From assembly GCA_004557035.1 (NCBI GenBank), contig SFFB01000004.1, forward strand, positions 40,648 to 104,647: 64,000 bases of DNA, read 5' to 3'. Shown here piece by piece: positions 52,690-62,035 of this stretch. The position numbers and the translations under genes are program-made. Within the stretch, counting starts at the first letter, position 1. Each line of letters starts with the position of its first letter. The notes under the pieces were generated by a model. The model had not been told where the DNA came from, did not search any database, and was given only the letters and a program-made list of their open reading frames with translations. The stretch is from Bacteroidales bacterium (GTDB lineage Bacteria > Bacteroidota > Bacteroidia > Bacteroidales > Bacteroidaceae).

Positions 52690-53961
52690 ATGTTGTATTA
52701 TCTGTTTAGATTTCTTGAACAATTTGGCGTGCCGGGTTCCAACCTCTGGTCTTACGTCTCATTCCGTGCCCTTTTGGCCCTGATGTTGGCCTTGGTCATT
52801 TCGGCCTGGTTTGGCGAGTTCTTCATCAAATGGATGAAGCGCCACAACTTCAGCGAAACCCAGCGCGACGCCAGCATCGACCCCTTTGGCGTGCAAAAAC
52901 TGAATGTACCCTCGATGGGTGGCATCATCATCATCGTGTCGGTGCTTGTGCCCTGCCTGCTGCTGGGCCGTCTGCGCAACATCTACATGATACTGATGAT
53001 TGTGACCACGCTATGGCTCGGCGTCATTGGCTTTATCGACGACTACATCAAGATTTTCAAGAAAAACAAGGAAGGCCTCTCGGGCAAGTTCAAGATATTG
53101 GGACAGGTGATGCTTGGCCTGATTGTCGGCCTCGTGCTCTACACCAGTCCCGACGCAGTCATTCGCGAAAACATCGAGGTGCAGCGTGAAGGCACACGCA
53201 CCGAGGTGGTGCACAAGAGCGAAGAGGTGAAATCCACCAAGACCACCATCCCCTTTGTCAAGAACAACAACCTCGACTACACCGAGATTATGTCGTTTTG
53301 CGGCAAATACAAGACCCAGGCCGGCTGGATTTTGTTTGTGCTTGTCACCATCTTTGTGATTACGGCCGTGAGCAACGGAGCTAACCTCAACGACGGTATG
53401 GACGGCATGGCGGCCGGCAACTCTGCCATCATCTGCATCGCCTTGGGCATCTTGGCCTATGTGTCGAGCCATATTGACTTTGCCGGCTATCTCAACATCA
53501 TGTACATCCCGGGCTCGCAAGAACTTGTCATCTTCATCTGTGCTATGGTGGGCGCCTTGATAGGTTTTTTGTGGTACAACGCCTACCCCGCACAGATCTT
53601 TATGGGCGACACTGGTTCGCTCACCATCGGCGGTGTGATTGCCGTCTTGGCCATCATCATCCACAAAGAACTGCTCATCCCCATTCTCTGCGGCGTCTTC
53701 TTGCTGGAGAGCCTGAGCGTCATTTTGCAGGTGGAATATTTCAAACTGGGCAAGCGAAAAGGCATCAAACAACGCATTTTCAAGCGCACGCCCATCCACG
53801 ACAACTTCCGTGTGTTGCGCAGCCAGATGGATCCCGACTGCAAATATGTGCTCGGCAACTGGCCACATGGCGCCTGGCATGAGTCCAAGATCACGGTGCG
53901 CTTCTGGATTGTCACCATCTTGCTGGCCGCCGCTACCATCATCACACTCAAAATCAGATAA
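52690..53961 (+). CDS. mraY: Phospho-N-acetylmuramoyl-pentapeptide transferase
   Basis: An integral membrane enzyme of 423 residues (about 10 helices) that forms lipid I from UDP-MurNAc-pentapeptide and undecaprenyl phosphate. Catalytic aspartates are visible in IGFIDDYIK (the DD pair near residue 117) and NLNDGMDGMAAG, with the magnesium-binding HHH-like loop replaced by the family form KQRIFKRTPIHDNF near the C-terminus. An extra cytoplasmic segment (about 165-205, VQREGTRTEVVHKSEEVKST) is longer than in E. coli MraY (360 residues). Such insertions occur in Bacteroidetes homologues. It lies between murE and murD. Confidence 0.95.
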   Translation: MLYYLFRFLEQFGVPGSNLWSYVSFRALLALMLALVISAWFGEFFIKWMKRHNFSETQRDASIDPFGVQKLNVPSMGGIIIIVSVLVPCLLLGRLRNIYMILMIVTTLWLGVIGFIDDYIKIFKKNKEGLSGKFKILGQVMLGLIVGLVLYTSPDAVIRENIEVQREGTRTEVVHKSEEVKSTKTTIPFVKNNNLDYTEIMSFCGKYKTQAGWILFVLVTIFVITAVSNGANLNDGMDGMAAGNSAIICIALGILAYVSSHIDFAGYLNIMYIPGSQELVIFICAMVGALIGFLWYNAYPAQIFMGDTGSLTIGGVIAVLAIIIHKELLIPILCGVFLLESLSVILQVEYFKLGKRKGIKQRIFKRTPIHDNFRVLRSQMDPDCKYVLGNWPHGAWHESKITVRFWIVTILLAAATIITLKIR

Positions 53962-54049
53962 CGAACAAACGCAAAAATACTTCATCCTTCGTCCCGCTTC
54001 CCTGCCATAGGGCGAGCGGGACGGCGGATATTTTCAAAACATAGGCACA

Positions 54050-55381
54050 ATGAGAATAGTCATATTGGGCGCTGCCGAGAGCGGCGTAGGCGCTGCCATC
54101 CTGGCACAGCAAAAAGGACACGACGTGTTTGTCTCGGACATGGGACAAATCAAGGCCGGATATAAAGCCACACTCGAGGCTCATCACATTGACTGGGAAG
54201 AAGGCCGGCACACGGAAGCCAAAATCCTCAATGCCGACGAAGTTATCAAAAGTCCCGGCATACCCGAAACCGCTCCCTTGGTGGTGAAACTCAAAGCCCA
54301 GGGCACGCCCATCATCAGCGACATTGAGTTTGCTGCCCGCTACACCCGGGCCAAGATGGTCTGCATCACCGGAAGCAACGGTAAGACCACAACCACCTCG
54401 CTCATCTATCATATCTTGAAAAAGGCCGGTTTCAACGTAGGTTTGGCCGGAAATATCGGCCGAAGTTTTGCCCTGCAGGTGGCCGAAGCCCAACACGACT
54501 GCTACGTCATCGAACTCTCTTCGTTCCAGCTCGACAACATGTACCGCTTCAAGGCCGACGTCGCCGTGCTGCTCAACATCACGCCCGACCACCTCGACCG
54601 CTACGACTTCTGCATGCAAAACTATGTAGACGCCAAGATGCGCATCACGCAAAACCAAACCGCAGCCGACACCTTTATTTATTGGAACGAAGACGAATAT
54701 ATCGGCCGCGAACTGGAGAAGCATCCTGTGGAGAGCAAGGTTTGCGCCTTCTCCGACACGCCGGGCCAAGGTATGGCCGCCTATCCCGACGGCGATGTGT
54801 TCCGTGTGGTCAGCCCCAAGGCCTTTGAGATGCCTCTGAGCAACCTCTCTTTGCCCGGCAAGCACAACCTGCGCAATGCCTTGGCCGCCGCTATGGCCTG
54901 TCTGGCAGCAGGAGCCGACGAAGCGGCTGTGCGTGAAGGCCTGTCAGACTTCCCCGGCGTGGAGCACCGTTTGGAGCGCGTCTGTGACGTGGCCGGAGTG
55001 CACTATGTCAACGACTCCAAAGCCACCAACGTCGATGCCTGCTATTGCGCGATGGAAAGTATGACCACCCCCGTGGTGCTCATCGTCGGCGGGCGCGACA
55101 AAGGCAATGATTATGCCGCTATCCGACCCATAGTCAAAGAGAAATGCCGTGCCATTGTCTATCTGGGTGCCGACAACGCCAAACTACACGCCAACTTCGA
55201 CGACCTCGGACTCCCCGTGGCGGATACCCACAGTATGGCCGACTGCGTGAAAGCCTGTGCTGAACTGGCCCAAGCGGGCGACACCGTGTTGCTCAGCCCC
55301 TGTTGCGCCTCATTCGACCTTTTCAACAATATGGAAGACCGTGGCGAGCAGTTCAAGGCCCGCGTCAGAGAAATGCTCTAA
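54050..55381 (+). CDS. murD: UDP-N-acetylmuramoylalanine-D-glutamate ligase
   Basis: Adds D-glutamate to UDP-MurNAc-L-alanine. A Mur ligase of 443 residues. A Rossmann-like N-terminal domain (RIVILGAAESGVGAAILAQQ) is followed by the ATP loop GSNGKTTTT (about 108-116), the central ITPDHLDRYDFCMQNYVDAK and LPGKHNLRNALAAAMA. The C-terminal domain has NDSKATNVDACYCAM and LLSPCCASFDLFNNMEDRG. All expected motifs are present, so it should be active. murC and murF do not lie in this window. Confidence 0.97.
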   Translation: MRIVILGAAESGVGAAILAQQKGHDVFVSDMGQIKAGYKATLEAHHIDWEEGRHTEAKILNADEVIKSPGIPETAPLVVKLKAQGTPIISDIEFAARYTRAKMVCITGSNGKTTTTSLIYHILKKAGFNVGLAGNIGRSFALQVAEAQHDCYVIELSSFQLDNMYRFKADVAVLLNITPDHLDRYDFCMQNYVDAKMRITQNQTAADTFIYWNEDEYIGRELEKHPVESKVCAFSDTPGQGMAAYPDGDVFRVVSPKAFEMPLSNLSLPGKHNLRNALAAAMACLAAGADEAAVREGLSDFPGVEHRLERVCDVAGVHYVNDSKATNVDACYCAMESMTTPVVLIVGGRDKGNDYAAIRPIVKEKCRAIVYLGADNAKLHANFDDLGLPVADTHSMADCVKACAELAQAGDTVLLSPCCASFDLFNNMEDRGEQFKARVREML

Positions 55382-55451
55382 ACGGCCCTAAACCATTCAC
55401 TTGAGGGATGAAGGCCTGTGCCACAGTCCCTACACAGCCAAAACCTATCGC

Positions 55452-56702
55452 ATGTCCATCAAAACCAAACGTCTGTTTCAAGGAGACACCGTCATTTGGA
55501 TTGTCTTTTTCTTCCTCTGCATGATTTCGCTTGTGGAGGTGTTCAGTGCCGCCAGTAGTCTTTCGTATGGTGGTGGCAGTTATATGCAACCACTCTTCAA
55601 ACAGGCCGGCTTCTTGGCTCTGGGCACCGCTGTGGTCTGGTTTTTCCACTCCGTGCCTTGCCGTTATTTCAAGATTATTCCTGTGTTGGGCTATCCCATA
55701 TCCGTCTTGCTCTTGGTGCTGACCATCGCGATGGGAGCTACGCTCAATGACGGTGCCCGCTGGATAGACTTTCTCGGCATACGCTTCCAGCCGTCGGAGA
55801 TTGCCAAAGGCGTTTTGGTAATCACGGTGGCCCTTGTGCTCTCTTTTGGCCAGACCGAAAAAGGAGCTGCGACCGATGTGATGAAACGCATATTGTGGCT
55901 GACCGGCATCGTGTGTGGTCTCATTTTTCCTGAAAACTTTTCCACGGCCGTGTTGCTCTTTGGTACCATTCTGGTCATGATGTTTGTGGGCCGCGTGCCT
56001 CTGAAGCAAATGGGGCGTCTGATGGCTTGCCTGATAGGGCTTTTGCTTTTTGTCATCTTGATGATAAAAATCTTACCTGCTGACGTCATCAACAACAATA
56101 AACTGCTTCACCGCATGGACACCTGGACCGAACGCCTGACCAGCCACGTGGAGAGCCGTGACAGTATGGGTGTGAAGGAGGTTTTGCAAGAAAATCCACA
56201 GGCCAGCCATGCCAAGATAGCCATTGCCTCAAGCAACGTGTTTGGCAAGATGCCCGGCAACTCTGAAGAGCGCGACCACCTGCCTCAGGCCTTCTCAGAC
56301 TTCATCTATGCCATCATCATCGAAGAGTTGGGCATAGTCGGCGCCGTGTTTGTGGTCTTCCTCTATGTCATCCTGCTGTTCCGAGCGGGACGTATAGCGA
56401 GCCGGTGTGAGCGCAACTTCCCGGCCTTTCTCACGATGGGTCTGGCCGTCTTGCTGGTGATGCAAGCCATGATGAATGTGCTTGTGGCCGTGGGCTTGGC
56501 GCCCGTCACCGGCCAGCCCTTGCCGCTCATAAGCCGTGGCGGTACGTCGACACTCATCAACTGTGTTTATTTCGGTATGATACTCAGTGTGAGTCGCTAT
56601 GCCCGTAAGGTGGAGAAGAAGCCTAAGACCGCCGAGCTGCCTGCTCAGATTGAAGAAGACGAACATGCCGCCGAGTTTCAGAAAGACGATGGCCTGCAAT
56701 AA
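55452..56702 (+). CDS. ftsW: Septal peptidoglycan glycosyltransferase FtsW
   Basis: A SEDS-family polytopic membrane protein of 416 residues (about 10 helices) that polymerises septal glycan together with FtsI. SEDS features: DGARWIDFLGIRFQPSEIAK (with the conserved PSE loop), FSDFIYAIIIEELGIVGA, and the C-terminal PVTGQPLPLISRGGTSTLIN. The open frame extends to a TTG at 55401, but that segment is not membrane-like, so I use the ATG at 55452. It is the last dcw gene here: murG, murC, ftsQ, ftsA and ftsZ, which normally follow, are replaced by a cyclophilin 6 nt downstream. Confidence 0.93.
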   Translation: MSIKTKRLFQGDTVIWIVFFFLCMISLVEVFSAASSLSYGGGSYMQPLFKQAGFLALGTAVVWFFHSVPCRYFKIIPVLGYPISVLLLVLTIAMGATLNDGARWIDFLGIRFQPSEIAKGVLVITVALVLSFGQTEKGAATDVMKRILWLTGIVCGLIFPENFSTAVLLFGTILVMMFVGRVPLKQMGRLMACLIGLLLFVILMIKILPADVINNNKLLHRMDTWTERLTSHVESRDSMGVKEVLQENPQASHAKIAIASSNVFGKMPGNSEERDHLPQAFSDFIYAIIIEELGIVGAVFVVFLYVILLFRAGRIASRCERNFPAFLTMGLAVLLVMQAMMNVLVAVGLAPVTGQPLPLISRGGTSTLINCVYFGMILSVSRYARKVEKKPKTAELPAQIEEDEHAAEFQKDDGLQ

Positions 56703-56708
56703 CCCTCC

Positions 56709-57407
56709 ATGACTATGCACCGCCTGTCTCCCCGCATTTTGGCCGTCGTGGTCGCCATGTGTTTGGCTCTGTCTGTTTATGCCCGTCCCAAAACCTATCG
56801 TGTTGTCATGCAGACCACGATGGGCGACATTGAAATAGTGTTGTTCAACGACACGCCGCGCCATCGCGACAACTTCGTCAAATTGGTGCGCGAAGGCTAC
56901 TACGACGGCCTGCTCTTTCACCGTGTCATCAAAGACTTTATGATACAGTCGGGCGACCCCGACTCGCGCCAAGCCCGTCCCGGTCAGCTGCTCGGAGAAG
57001 GCGGACCGGACTATACCATCCCCATCGAGATTGACCTACCCTATCACTACCACTATCGTGGCGCTCTCGCCGCTGCGCGCAAACCTGACGAGGACAATCC
57101 GGAACGTTCCAGCAGCGGCTCGCAGTTTTATATCGTGTGGGGAAAGAAGCAGACCACGGCCGAGCTCGAGAAGGCCCGAAACTATGTCTACGACATGACC
57201 GGCGGTGCCGCCGATTTCTCGCAAGAGATGGAACAAGTCTATCGCACCGAAGGCGGTGCGCCCCACCTTGACGGCCAATACACCGTCTTTGGTCGCGTCA
57301 AAGCCGGACTGAAAGTGGTCAAAGCCATTCAGGCCGTCGAGACCGATGCCAACGACCGTCCGCTTGAGGACATCCGCATTGTGCGCGCCTATGTGGTCAA
57401 CCCGTAA
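56709..57407 (+). CDS. Periplasmic cyclophilin-type peptidyl-prolyl isomerase
   Basis: An exported cyclophilin of 232 residues. The signal peptide (MHRLSPRILAVVVAMCLALSVYA) is followed by the cyclophilin fold: YRVVMQTTMGDIEIVLFNDTP, DGLLFHRVIKDFMIQSGDPD (with the catalytic Arg of FHRV), SSGSQFYIVWG and QYTVFGRVKAGLKVV. An insertion between residues about 150 and 190 (EKARNYVYDMTGGAADFSQE) extends the core. It starts 6 nt after ftsW and is probably the terminal gene of the dcw operon, ending at a hairpin at 57482-57514. It may assist folding of envelope proteins. Confidence 0.9.
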   Translation: MTMHRLSPRILAVVVAMCLALSVYARPKTYRVVMQTTMGDIEIVLFNDTPRHRDNFVKLVREGYYDGLLFHRVIKDFMIQSGDPDSRQARPGQLLGEGGPDYTIPIEIDLPYHYHYRGALAAARKPDEDNPERSSSGSQFYIVWGKKQTTAELEKARNYVYDMTGGAADFSQEMEQVYRTEGGAPHLDGQYTVFGRVKAGLKVVKAIQAVETDANDRPLEDIRIVRAYVVNP

Positions 57408-57481
57408 GGCCCGGCAACTTGTCGCCGCCTTTTGTCTTTTGTCAAAGAAGGGTTTACGCTTATATTTGGATAAGGAAATAG

Positions 57482-57514
57482 AGAAAGGAGACCCAAAAGG
57501 TCTCCTTTCTTCAT
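57482..57514 (+). terminator. Hairpin at the end of the dcw operon
   Basis: A perfect 12-bp stem (AGAAAGGAGACC / GGTCTCCTTTCT) with a 5-nt loop, then TTCATATTTAT, a moderate T-run. Confidence 0.7.
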
Positions 57515-57552
57515 ATTTATGTGGTTAGGGGGATAAGGAGAGATAGAACTGC

Positions 57553-57579
57553 CCTTATTCCGGGATTTCTTGTCCTTAT
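57553..57579 (-). repeat. ATAAGG motif pair, 21-bp period (cluster 4)
   Basis: CCTTAT cores at 57553 and 57574, 21 bp apart, with the flanks CCGGGATTT and TGTCC as in the other clusters. It lies in the convergent gap between the cyclophilin gene and the M20 gene. Confidence 0.6.
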
Positions 57580-57719
57580 TGTCACCACGATTGAACCATA
57601 AGACTTGCACTTTGGGGCTTCGGAACGTTGTCTTCACAACGGGTATAGACGCCCGAGTATTGAAACACATAAAAATTCAGTCACGGTCCACTCCCTATTT
57701 GAACAAGTCCATCCGTGAG

Positions 57720-58811
57720 TCAGTCCGTGAGAATGGCGCAGTAGCGGCCTATGGCTTCGTCGATCTCACTCAGGCAGATATACTCGTCGGCGGTGTGGGA
57801 GCGTGCCGAGTCGCCCGGTCCCATTTTCAACGATGGCCAAGGCATTAAAGCCTGGTCGCTGAGCGTGGGCGAACCATATGGCCGGCCGCCAAGAGCCACG
57901 ATGCGGCGAATGAGTGGGTGGTCGACACTGATGGACGAAGAGTTGAGGCGTGTGGAGCGCGGACAGACGTCGGCTTGTACATTTTGCCTGATTTCATCGA
58001 GCAATTCTGTGTTTTGATAACATTCATTGGAGCGCACGTCGACGGTGAAAGTGCAGCGGTCGGGCACCACATTGTGTTGCGTGCCGGCCTGGATGATGGT
58101 CGTCGTCATCTTCACCTCGCCCAGCAGAGGCGACACCTTGGCAAAACGGTATGTGCGGAACCACGCGATGGCGTCTATGGCATGATAGATGGCATTGTCG
58201 CCCTCATCACGCGCCGCATGGCCCGAACGACCGTGGGCGGTGACGTCAAGCACCATTAGTCCTTTCTCGGCAATGGCCGGTTGCATCCCTGTGGGCTCAC
58301 CCACCAGAGCGCAGTCGATGGGCGGCAGCAGGCCGATGACGCTCTCAATGCCGTCCTTTCCTGATACCTCTTCCTCGCAAGACGCCAGCCAAACCAGATT
58401 ATACGCCGTCTCGGGAGAAGCCTCGAGCGCAAAAAACGTTTCGAGCAAGGACACCAAGCCACCGCCACAGTCGTTGCTGCCCAGACCATACAGTCTGTCG
58501 CCTTCGAGCGTAGGTGTGAAAGGATTGCGCACCCAGCCCGAGACGGGCCGCACGGTGTCGATGTGGGCATTGAGCAGGAGAGTGGGGCGGTCGTCGCGCC
58601 AAAGACTCGATTTGAGCCAGATATTATTGCCGTGGCGGCTTGGCGCATAATCCTTCTTGAGTAGAAAATCTTCGATGAAATCGGCCGTTTTGGTTTCTTC
58701 GCGGCTGATGGAAGGGATGGCAATGAGCTGTTTGAGCAGAGTGGCAGCTTCGCGTGCCGAAGCAGAGAGATGAGACATATTCATAGGTTTTTGTGGCGTG
58801 AAATTAGACAT
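57720..58811 (-). CDS. M20 family metallo-deacylase (ArgE/DapE-like)
   Basis: A zinc-dependent deacylase/peptidase of 363 residues. Catalytic motifs: LLLNAHIDTVRPVSGW (metal-binding His and Asp), GSNDCGGGLVSLLETF (second Asp), ASCEEEVSGKDG (general-base Glu-Glu), VGEPTGMQPAIAEKG (metal Glu/Asp), and a C-terminal HTADEYI (metal His). The sequence resembles the acetylornithine / N-acetyl-citrulline deacetylase group of Bacteroidetes. In B. fragilis the equivalent enzyme deacylates N-succinyl-citrulline or a related arginine-pathway intermediate, which would pair with argB at 2078. The open frame extends to 58898. ATGs at 58811 and 58784 are both plausible, and the N-terminal MSNFTPQKP is dispensable. 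Confidence 0.85.
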   Translation of the reverse strand: MSNFTPQKPMNMSHLSASAREAATLLKQLIAIPSISREETKTADFIEDFLLKKDYAPSRHGNNIWLKSSLWRDDRPTLLLNAHIDTVRPVSGWVRNPFTPTLEGDRLYGLGSNDCGGGLVSLLETFFALEASPETAYNLVWLASCEEEVSGKDGIESVIGLLPPIDCALVGEPTGMQPAIAEKGLMVLDVTAHGRSGHAARDEGDNAIYHAIDAIAWFRTYRFAKVSPLLGEVKMTTTIIQAGTQHNVVPDRCTFTVDVRSNECYQNTELLDEIRQNVQADVCPRSTRLNSSSISVDHPLIRRIVALGGRPYGSPTLSDQALMPWPSLKMGPGDSARSHTADEYICLSEIDEAIGRYCAILTD

Positions 58812-58926
58812 TTTGCCACACATACCCAATAAATCACGTCGTTTTTGCGCCGGTCCGTCGGCGGTGAATGTAGCGGTCGGCCCGCTAAAAATGGGCAAGG
58901 AATGCTAATAATTCAAACAAAACCTG

Positions 58927-58934
58927 TAATTTTG
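58927..58934 (+). promoter_or_regulatory. -7 box of the acyl-CoA synthetase gene
   Basis: TAATTTTG, 75 bp before the ATG at 59009, between the divergent M20 gene and the synthetase. No TTG at the -33 distance. Confidence 0.45.
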
Positions 58935-59008
58935 TATTACAAACATCACTCTGCACCTCGCAGGTTGCTTCAGGCAGCCGTCGTGGGTGCGATATTCTTT
59001 CTTTTACC

Positions 59009-60838
59009 ATGCTCAACAACTGTCATCTCTCTGCATTGATTGCCCGGCAGGCCGAGACCTATGGACGGCGCACGGCCCTGATGTGGCGCGACTACGATGA
59101 GAACTGTTGGAAACCCGTCTCTTGGACGGACTTTGCCGCTCAGGCCAAGCGTGTGTCCGTGGGGCTGCTACGCCTCGGTGTGGGCATACAGGAAAACATT
59201 GCCACCTTTTCGCAAAACAAGCCCGAATGTCTCTATGTTGACTTCGGAGCCTATGGCGTGAGAGCCGTGACCATACCATTTTATGCCACCAGTAGCGGTG
59301 CGCAGGTGCAGTTTATGATGAACGATGCCGGCGTGCGCTTTGTCTTTGTCGGCGAGCAGCAGCAATACGATACCCTCATAGGCGTGGCCGCTGTCTGCCA
59401 CAAACTTGAGCGTGTGTTTGTCTTTGACAAAAACGTCAAACTCAAACCACACGACACCTTCTCGTGCTATTTTGAGGATTGGCTGGCGCAGCAGACGGCT
59501 ACACCCGATGAAGAAGCCCGCCTTGAGCATATCGGTCAGGGGGCTACTTTCGACGACACGGCCAACATTCTTTATACGAGTGGCACGACGGGGCAGAGCA
59601 AAGGCGTGATTTTGACCCACGGGATGTATCACGAGGGATTTCGCGTGAACGATGCCGTCCTACCATTGGACGATAAAGACGTCATTCTCAATTTCCTGCC
59701 CTTCACTCACGTGTTTGAGCGGGCATGGGCTTATCTCTGTCTGGCCGAAGGCGCCCGTCTGGCCATCAACCTTCGTCCCAACGACATCTTGCGCTCATTG
59801 CAAGAGGTGCACCCTACCTGTATGAGCAGTGTGCCCCGTTTCTGGGAAAAAGTCTATCAAGGCGTGATGGAGAAACTCGAGAACGGTTCGGCCGTGCAGC
59901 GGCGCATCATTCTCGGCGCACTCAAAACCGGTGCCACCGCCTGGGTGGAATACCGCTCCAAAGGCAAGGCCCTGCCGTGGCCGCTGGCTATGAAACTCGG
60001 CTTTTACAACCGCACCATCATCAAACTCCTCCGCCGCACGCTGGGTCTGGAAAAGGCCAACTTCTTCCCCACGGCCGGTGCCGTGGTGTCACCCCACGTG
60101 GAGAAATTCGTCCACGCTGCCGGCATCAACATGGTGGTGGGCTATGGACTGACGGAGTCGACGGCCACCGTGTCGTGTGACCATCTGGACAAACCGATGT
60201 CGCTTGGCTCTGTGGGTCGCCTCATCGCCGACATCGAAATAAAATTTGGCGACAACGACGAAATCCTGCTCCGCGGCAAGACCATCACTCCCGGCTATTA
60301 CAACAACCCCAAAGCCACTGCCGAGGCCATAGACGCCGACGGCTGGTTTCATACCGGCGACGCCGGCTATATCCAAGAAGGCGAACTCTATCTCAAGGAA
60401 CGCATCAAAGACCTCTTCAAGACGTCAAACGGCAAATATATCGCCCCGCAGATGATAGAGTCTAAACTCGTTATCGACAAATACATCGAGCAGGCCGTCA
60501 TTGTGGCCGACGAGCACAAATTCGTCTCGGCACTGATTGTGCCCGACTATCATTTGCTCGAAAAATATTCCACAGAGCACGGTCTGGCCATAGCCGACCG
60601 CAAGGCATTGTGTCAGCATCCTGACATCATCGCTATGCTCGCCGACCGTATCGACACCTTGCAGCAAGACTTGGCACACTACGAAAAAGTGAAGCGCTTC
60701 ATCCTTATCAACGAGCCCTTCAGCATCGAAAACGGCGAGCTCACCAATACACTCAAGGTGAAGCGCCGCGTGGTGTACCGCAAATACGAAAAAGAAATCA
60801 ACGAAATGTATGAAGAGGCCGAAAACCAACCGCATTAA
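59009..60838 (+). CDS. Long-chain-fatty-acid-CoA ligase (AMP-dependent synthetase)
   Basis: An ANL-superfamily adenylating enzyme of 609 residues. The P-loop A3 motif YTSGTTGQSKGVILTH is at about 188-203, A5 VVGYGLTESTATVSC near 375, A7 TPGYYNNPKATAEA, A8 DGWFHTGDAGYIQEGELYLKERIKDLFKTSNGKYIAP (split here as DGWFHTGDAGYI, then KERIKDLF), and the A10 catalytic lysine in LTNTLKVKRRVV. It has the long N-terminal domain of FadD-type enzymes acting on long-chain fatty acids, and would activate host or recycled membrane fatty acids. The ATG at 59009 is a clean start. It is followed 46 nt later by prfB. Confidence 0.9.
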   Translation: MLNNCHLSALIARQAETYGRRTALMWRDYDENCWKPVSWTDFAAQAKRVSVGLLRLGVGIQENIATFSQNKPECLYVDFGAYGVRAVTIPFYATSSGAQVQFMMNDAGVRFVFVGEQQQYDTLIGVAAVCHKLERVFVFDKNVKLKPHDTFSCYFEDWLAQQTATPDEEARLEHIGQGATFDDTANILYTSGTTGQSKGVILTHGMYHEGFRVNDAVLPLDDKDVILNFLPFTHVFERAWAYLCLAEGARLAINLRPNDILRSLQEVHPTCMSSVPRFWEKVYQGVMEKLENGSAVQRRIILGALKTGATAWVEYRSKGKALPWPLAMKLGFYNRTIIKLLRRTLGLEKANFFPTAGAVVSPHVEKFVHAAGINMVVGYGLTESTATVSCDHLDKPMSLGSVGRLIADIEIKFGDNDEILLRGKTITPGYYNNPKATAEAIDADGWFHTGDAGYIQEGELYLKERIKDLFKTSNGKYIAPQMIESKLVIDKYIEQAVIVADEHKFVSALIVPDYHLLEKYSTEHGLAIADRKALCQHPDIIAMLADRIDTLQQDLAHYEKVKRFILINEPFSIENGELTNTLKVKRRVVYRKYEKEINEMYEEAENQPH

Positions 60839-60884
60839 CTCATAGGCCACACATATACATACAAGCAGACACAACACAAAACCA

Positions 60885-62003
60885 ATGATTACAATCGAAC
60901 AACTCAAAGAAGCCAAAGACCGCGTTGAAGCACTCAACCGCTATCTTGACATCGACGCCAAAACTATAGAGCTCGAAGAAGAACAGCTCCGCACACAGGC
61001 TCCGGGATTTTGGGACGACGCCAAAAAGGCCGAAGAGCAGATGAAAAAGGTCAAGACACTCGAAAAGTGGATTGAAGGATACAAAAACGTCAAAATGCTC
61101 GTGGACGAACTGGAGCTGGCCTTCGACTTCTATAAAGACGATATGGTCACCGAAGAAGAGGTGGACACCAACTACGCCCAAGCCATCGAAGCCATCGAAG
61201 CGCTCGAACTCAAAAACATGCTGCGCCAAGAAGAAGACAGTATGGCCTGCGTGCTCAAAATCAATTCAGGCGCCGGTGGCACAGAGAGCCAAGACTGGGC
61301 CTCCATGCTGATGCGTATGTATATGCGCTATGCTGAAGCACAGGGCTACAAGGTGGTCATTTCCAACCTGCAAGACGGCGATGAGGCCGGCATCAAAACC
61401 GTGACAATGGAAATCGAAGGCGACTACGCCTACGGTTACCTGAAAAGCGAAAACGGTGTGCACCGCCTCGTCCGCGTTTCGCCCTACAACGCTCAGGGCA
61501 AGCGCATGACCTCTTTCGCCTCAGTCTTTGTTACGCCACTCGTCGATGACACCATTGAGGTGTATGTGGACCCCTCAAAAATCAGTTGGGACCTCTTCCG
61601 CTCAGGCGGTGCCGGCGGGCAGAACGTCAACAAAGTGGAAACCGGCGTGCGACTTCGCTATCAATATAAAGATCCGGATACGGGCGAGGAAGAGGAAATC
61701 CTCATCGAAAACACCGAGAGCCGCAAACAGCTGGAAAACCGTGAGAACGCCATGCGACTGCTCCGTTCACAGCTCTATGACAGAGAACTTCAGAAACGCA
61801 AAGCCGCACAGGCCAAAATCGAAGCCGGAAAGAAAAAAATCGAGTGGGGCAGCCAGATTAGAAGCTATGTGTTTGACGACCGCCGCGTCAAAGACCACCG
61901 CACCGGATACCAGACCAGCGATGTCAACGGCGTGATGGACGGCAAAATTGACGGCTTCATCAAATCTTATCTTATGGAGTTCTCAGGCCAAGACGCCGAT
62001 TGA
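60885..62003 (+). CDS. prfB: Peptide chain release factor 2, without programmed frameshift
   Basis: Terminates translation at UGA and UAA. 372 residues. The GGQ motif (244-246, SGGAGGQNVNKVET) and the tripeptide recognition loop SPYNAQGKRM are present. The latter shows Tyr instead of the usual SPF phenylalanine, as in related phyla. In most bacteria prfB needs a +1 frameshift at codon 26 (CUUUGAC). Here the equivalent region reads TAT CTT GAC (60942-60950, codons 20-22) with no inserted T, so the gene is read in one frame and autoregulation by RF2 level is lost. The rest of the protein looks normal. Confidence 0.95.
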   Translation: MITIEQLKEAKDRVEALNRYLDIDAKTIELEEEQLRTQAPGFWDDAKKAEEQMKKVKTLEKWIEGYKNVKMLVDELELAFDFYKDDMVTEEEVDTNYAQAIEAIEALELKNMLRQEEDSMACVLKINSGAGGTESQDWASMLMRMYMRYAEAQGYKVVISNLQDGDEAGIKTVTMEIEGDYAYGYLKSENGVHRLVRVSPYNAQGKRMTSFASVFVTPLVDDTIEVYVDPSKISWDLFRSGGAGGQNVNKVETGVRLRYQYKDPDTGEEEEILIENTESRKQLENRENAMRLLRSQLYDRELQKRKAAQAKIEAGKKKIEWGSQIRSYVFDDRRVKDHRTGYQTSDVNGVMDGKIDGFIKSYLMEFSGQDAD

Positions 62004-62035
62004 CAAACCTTAAACCAACCTCAAATCTTATAGCC

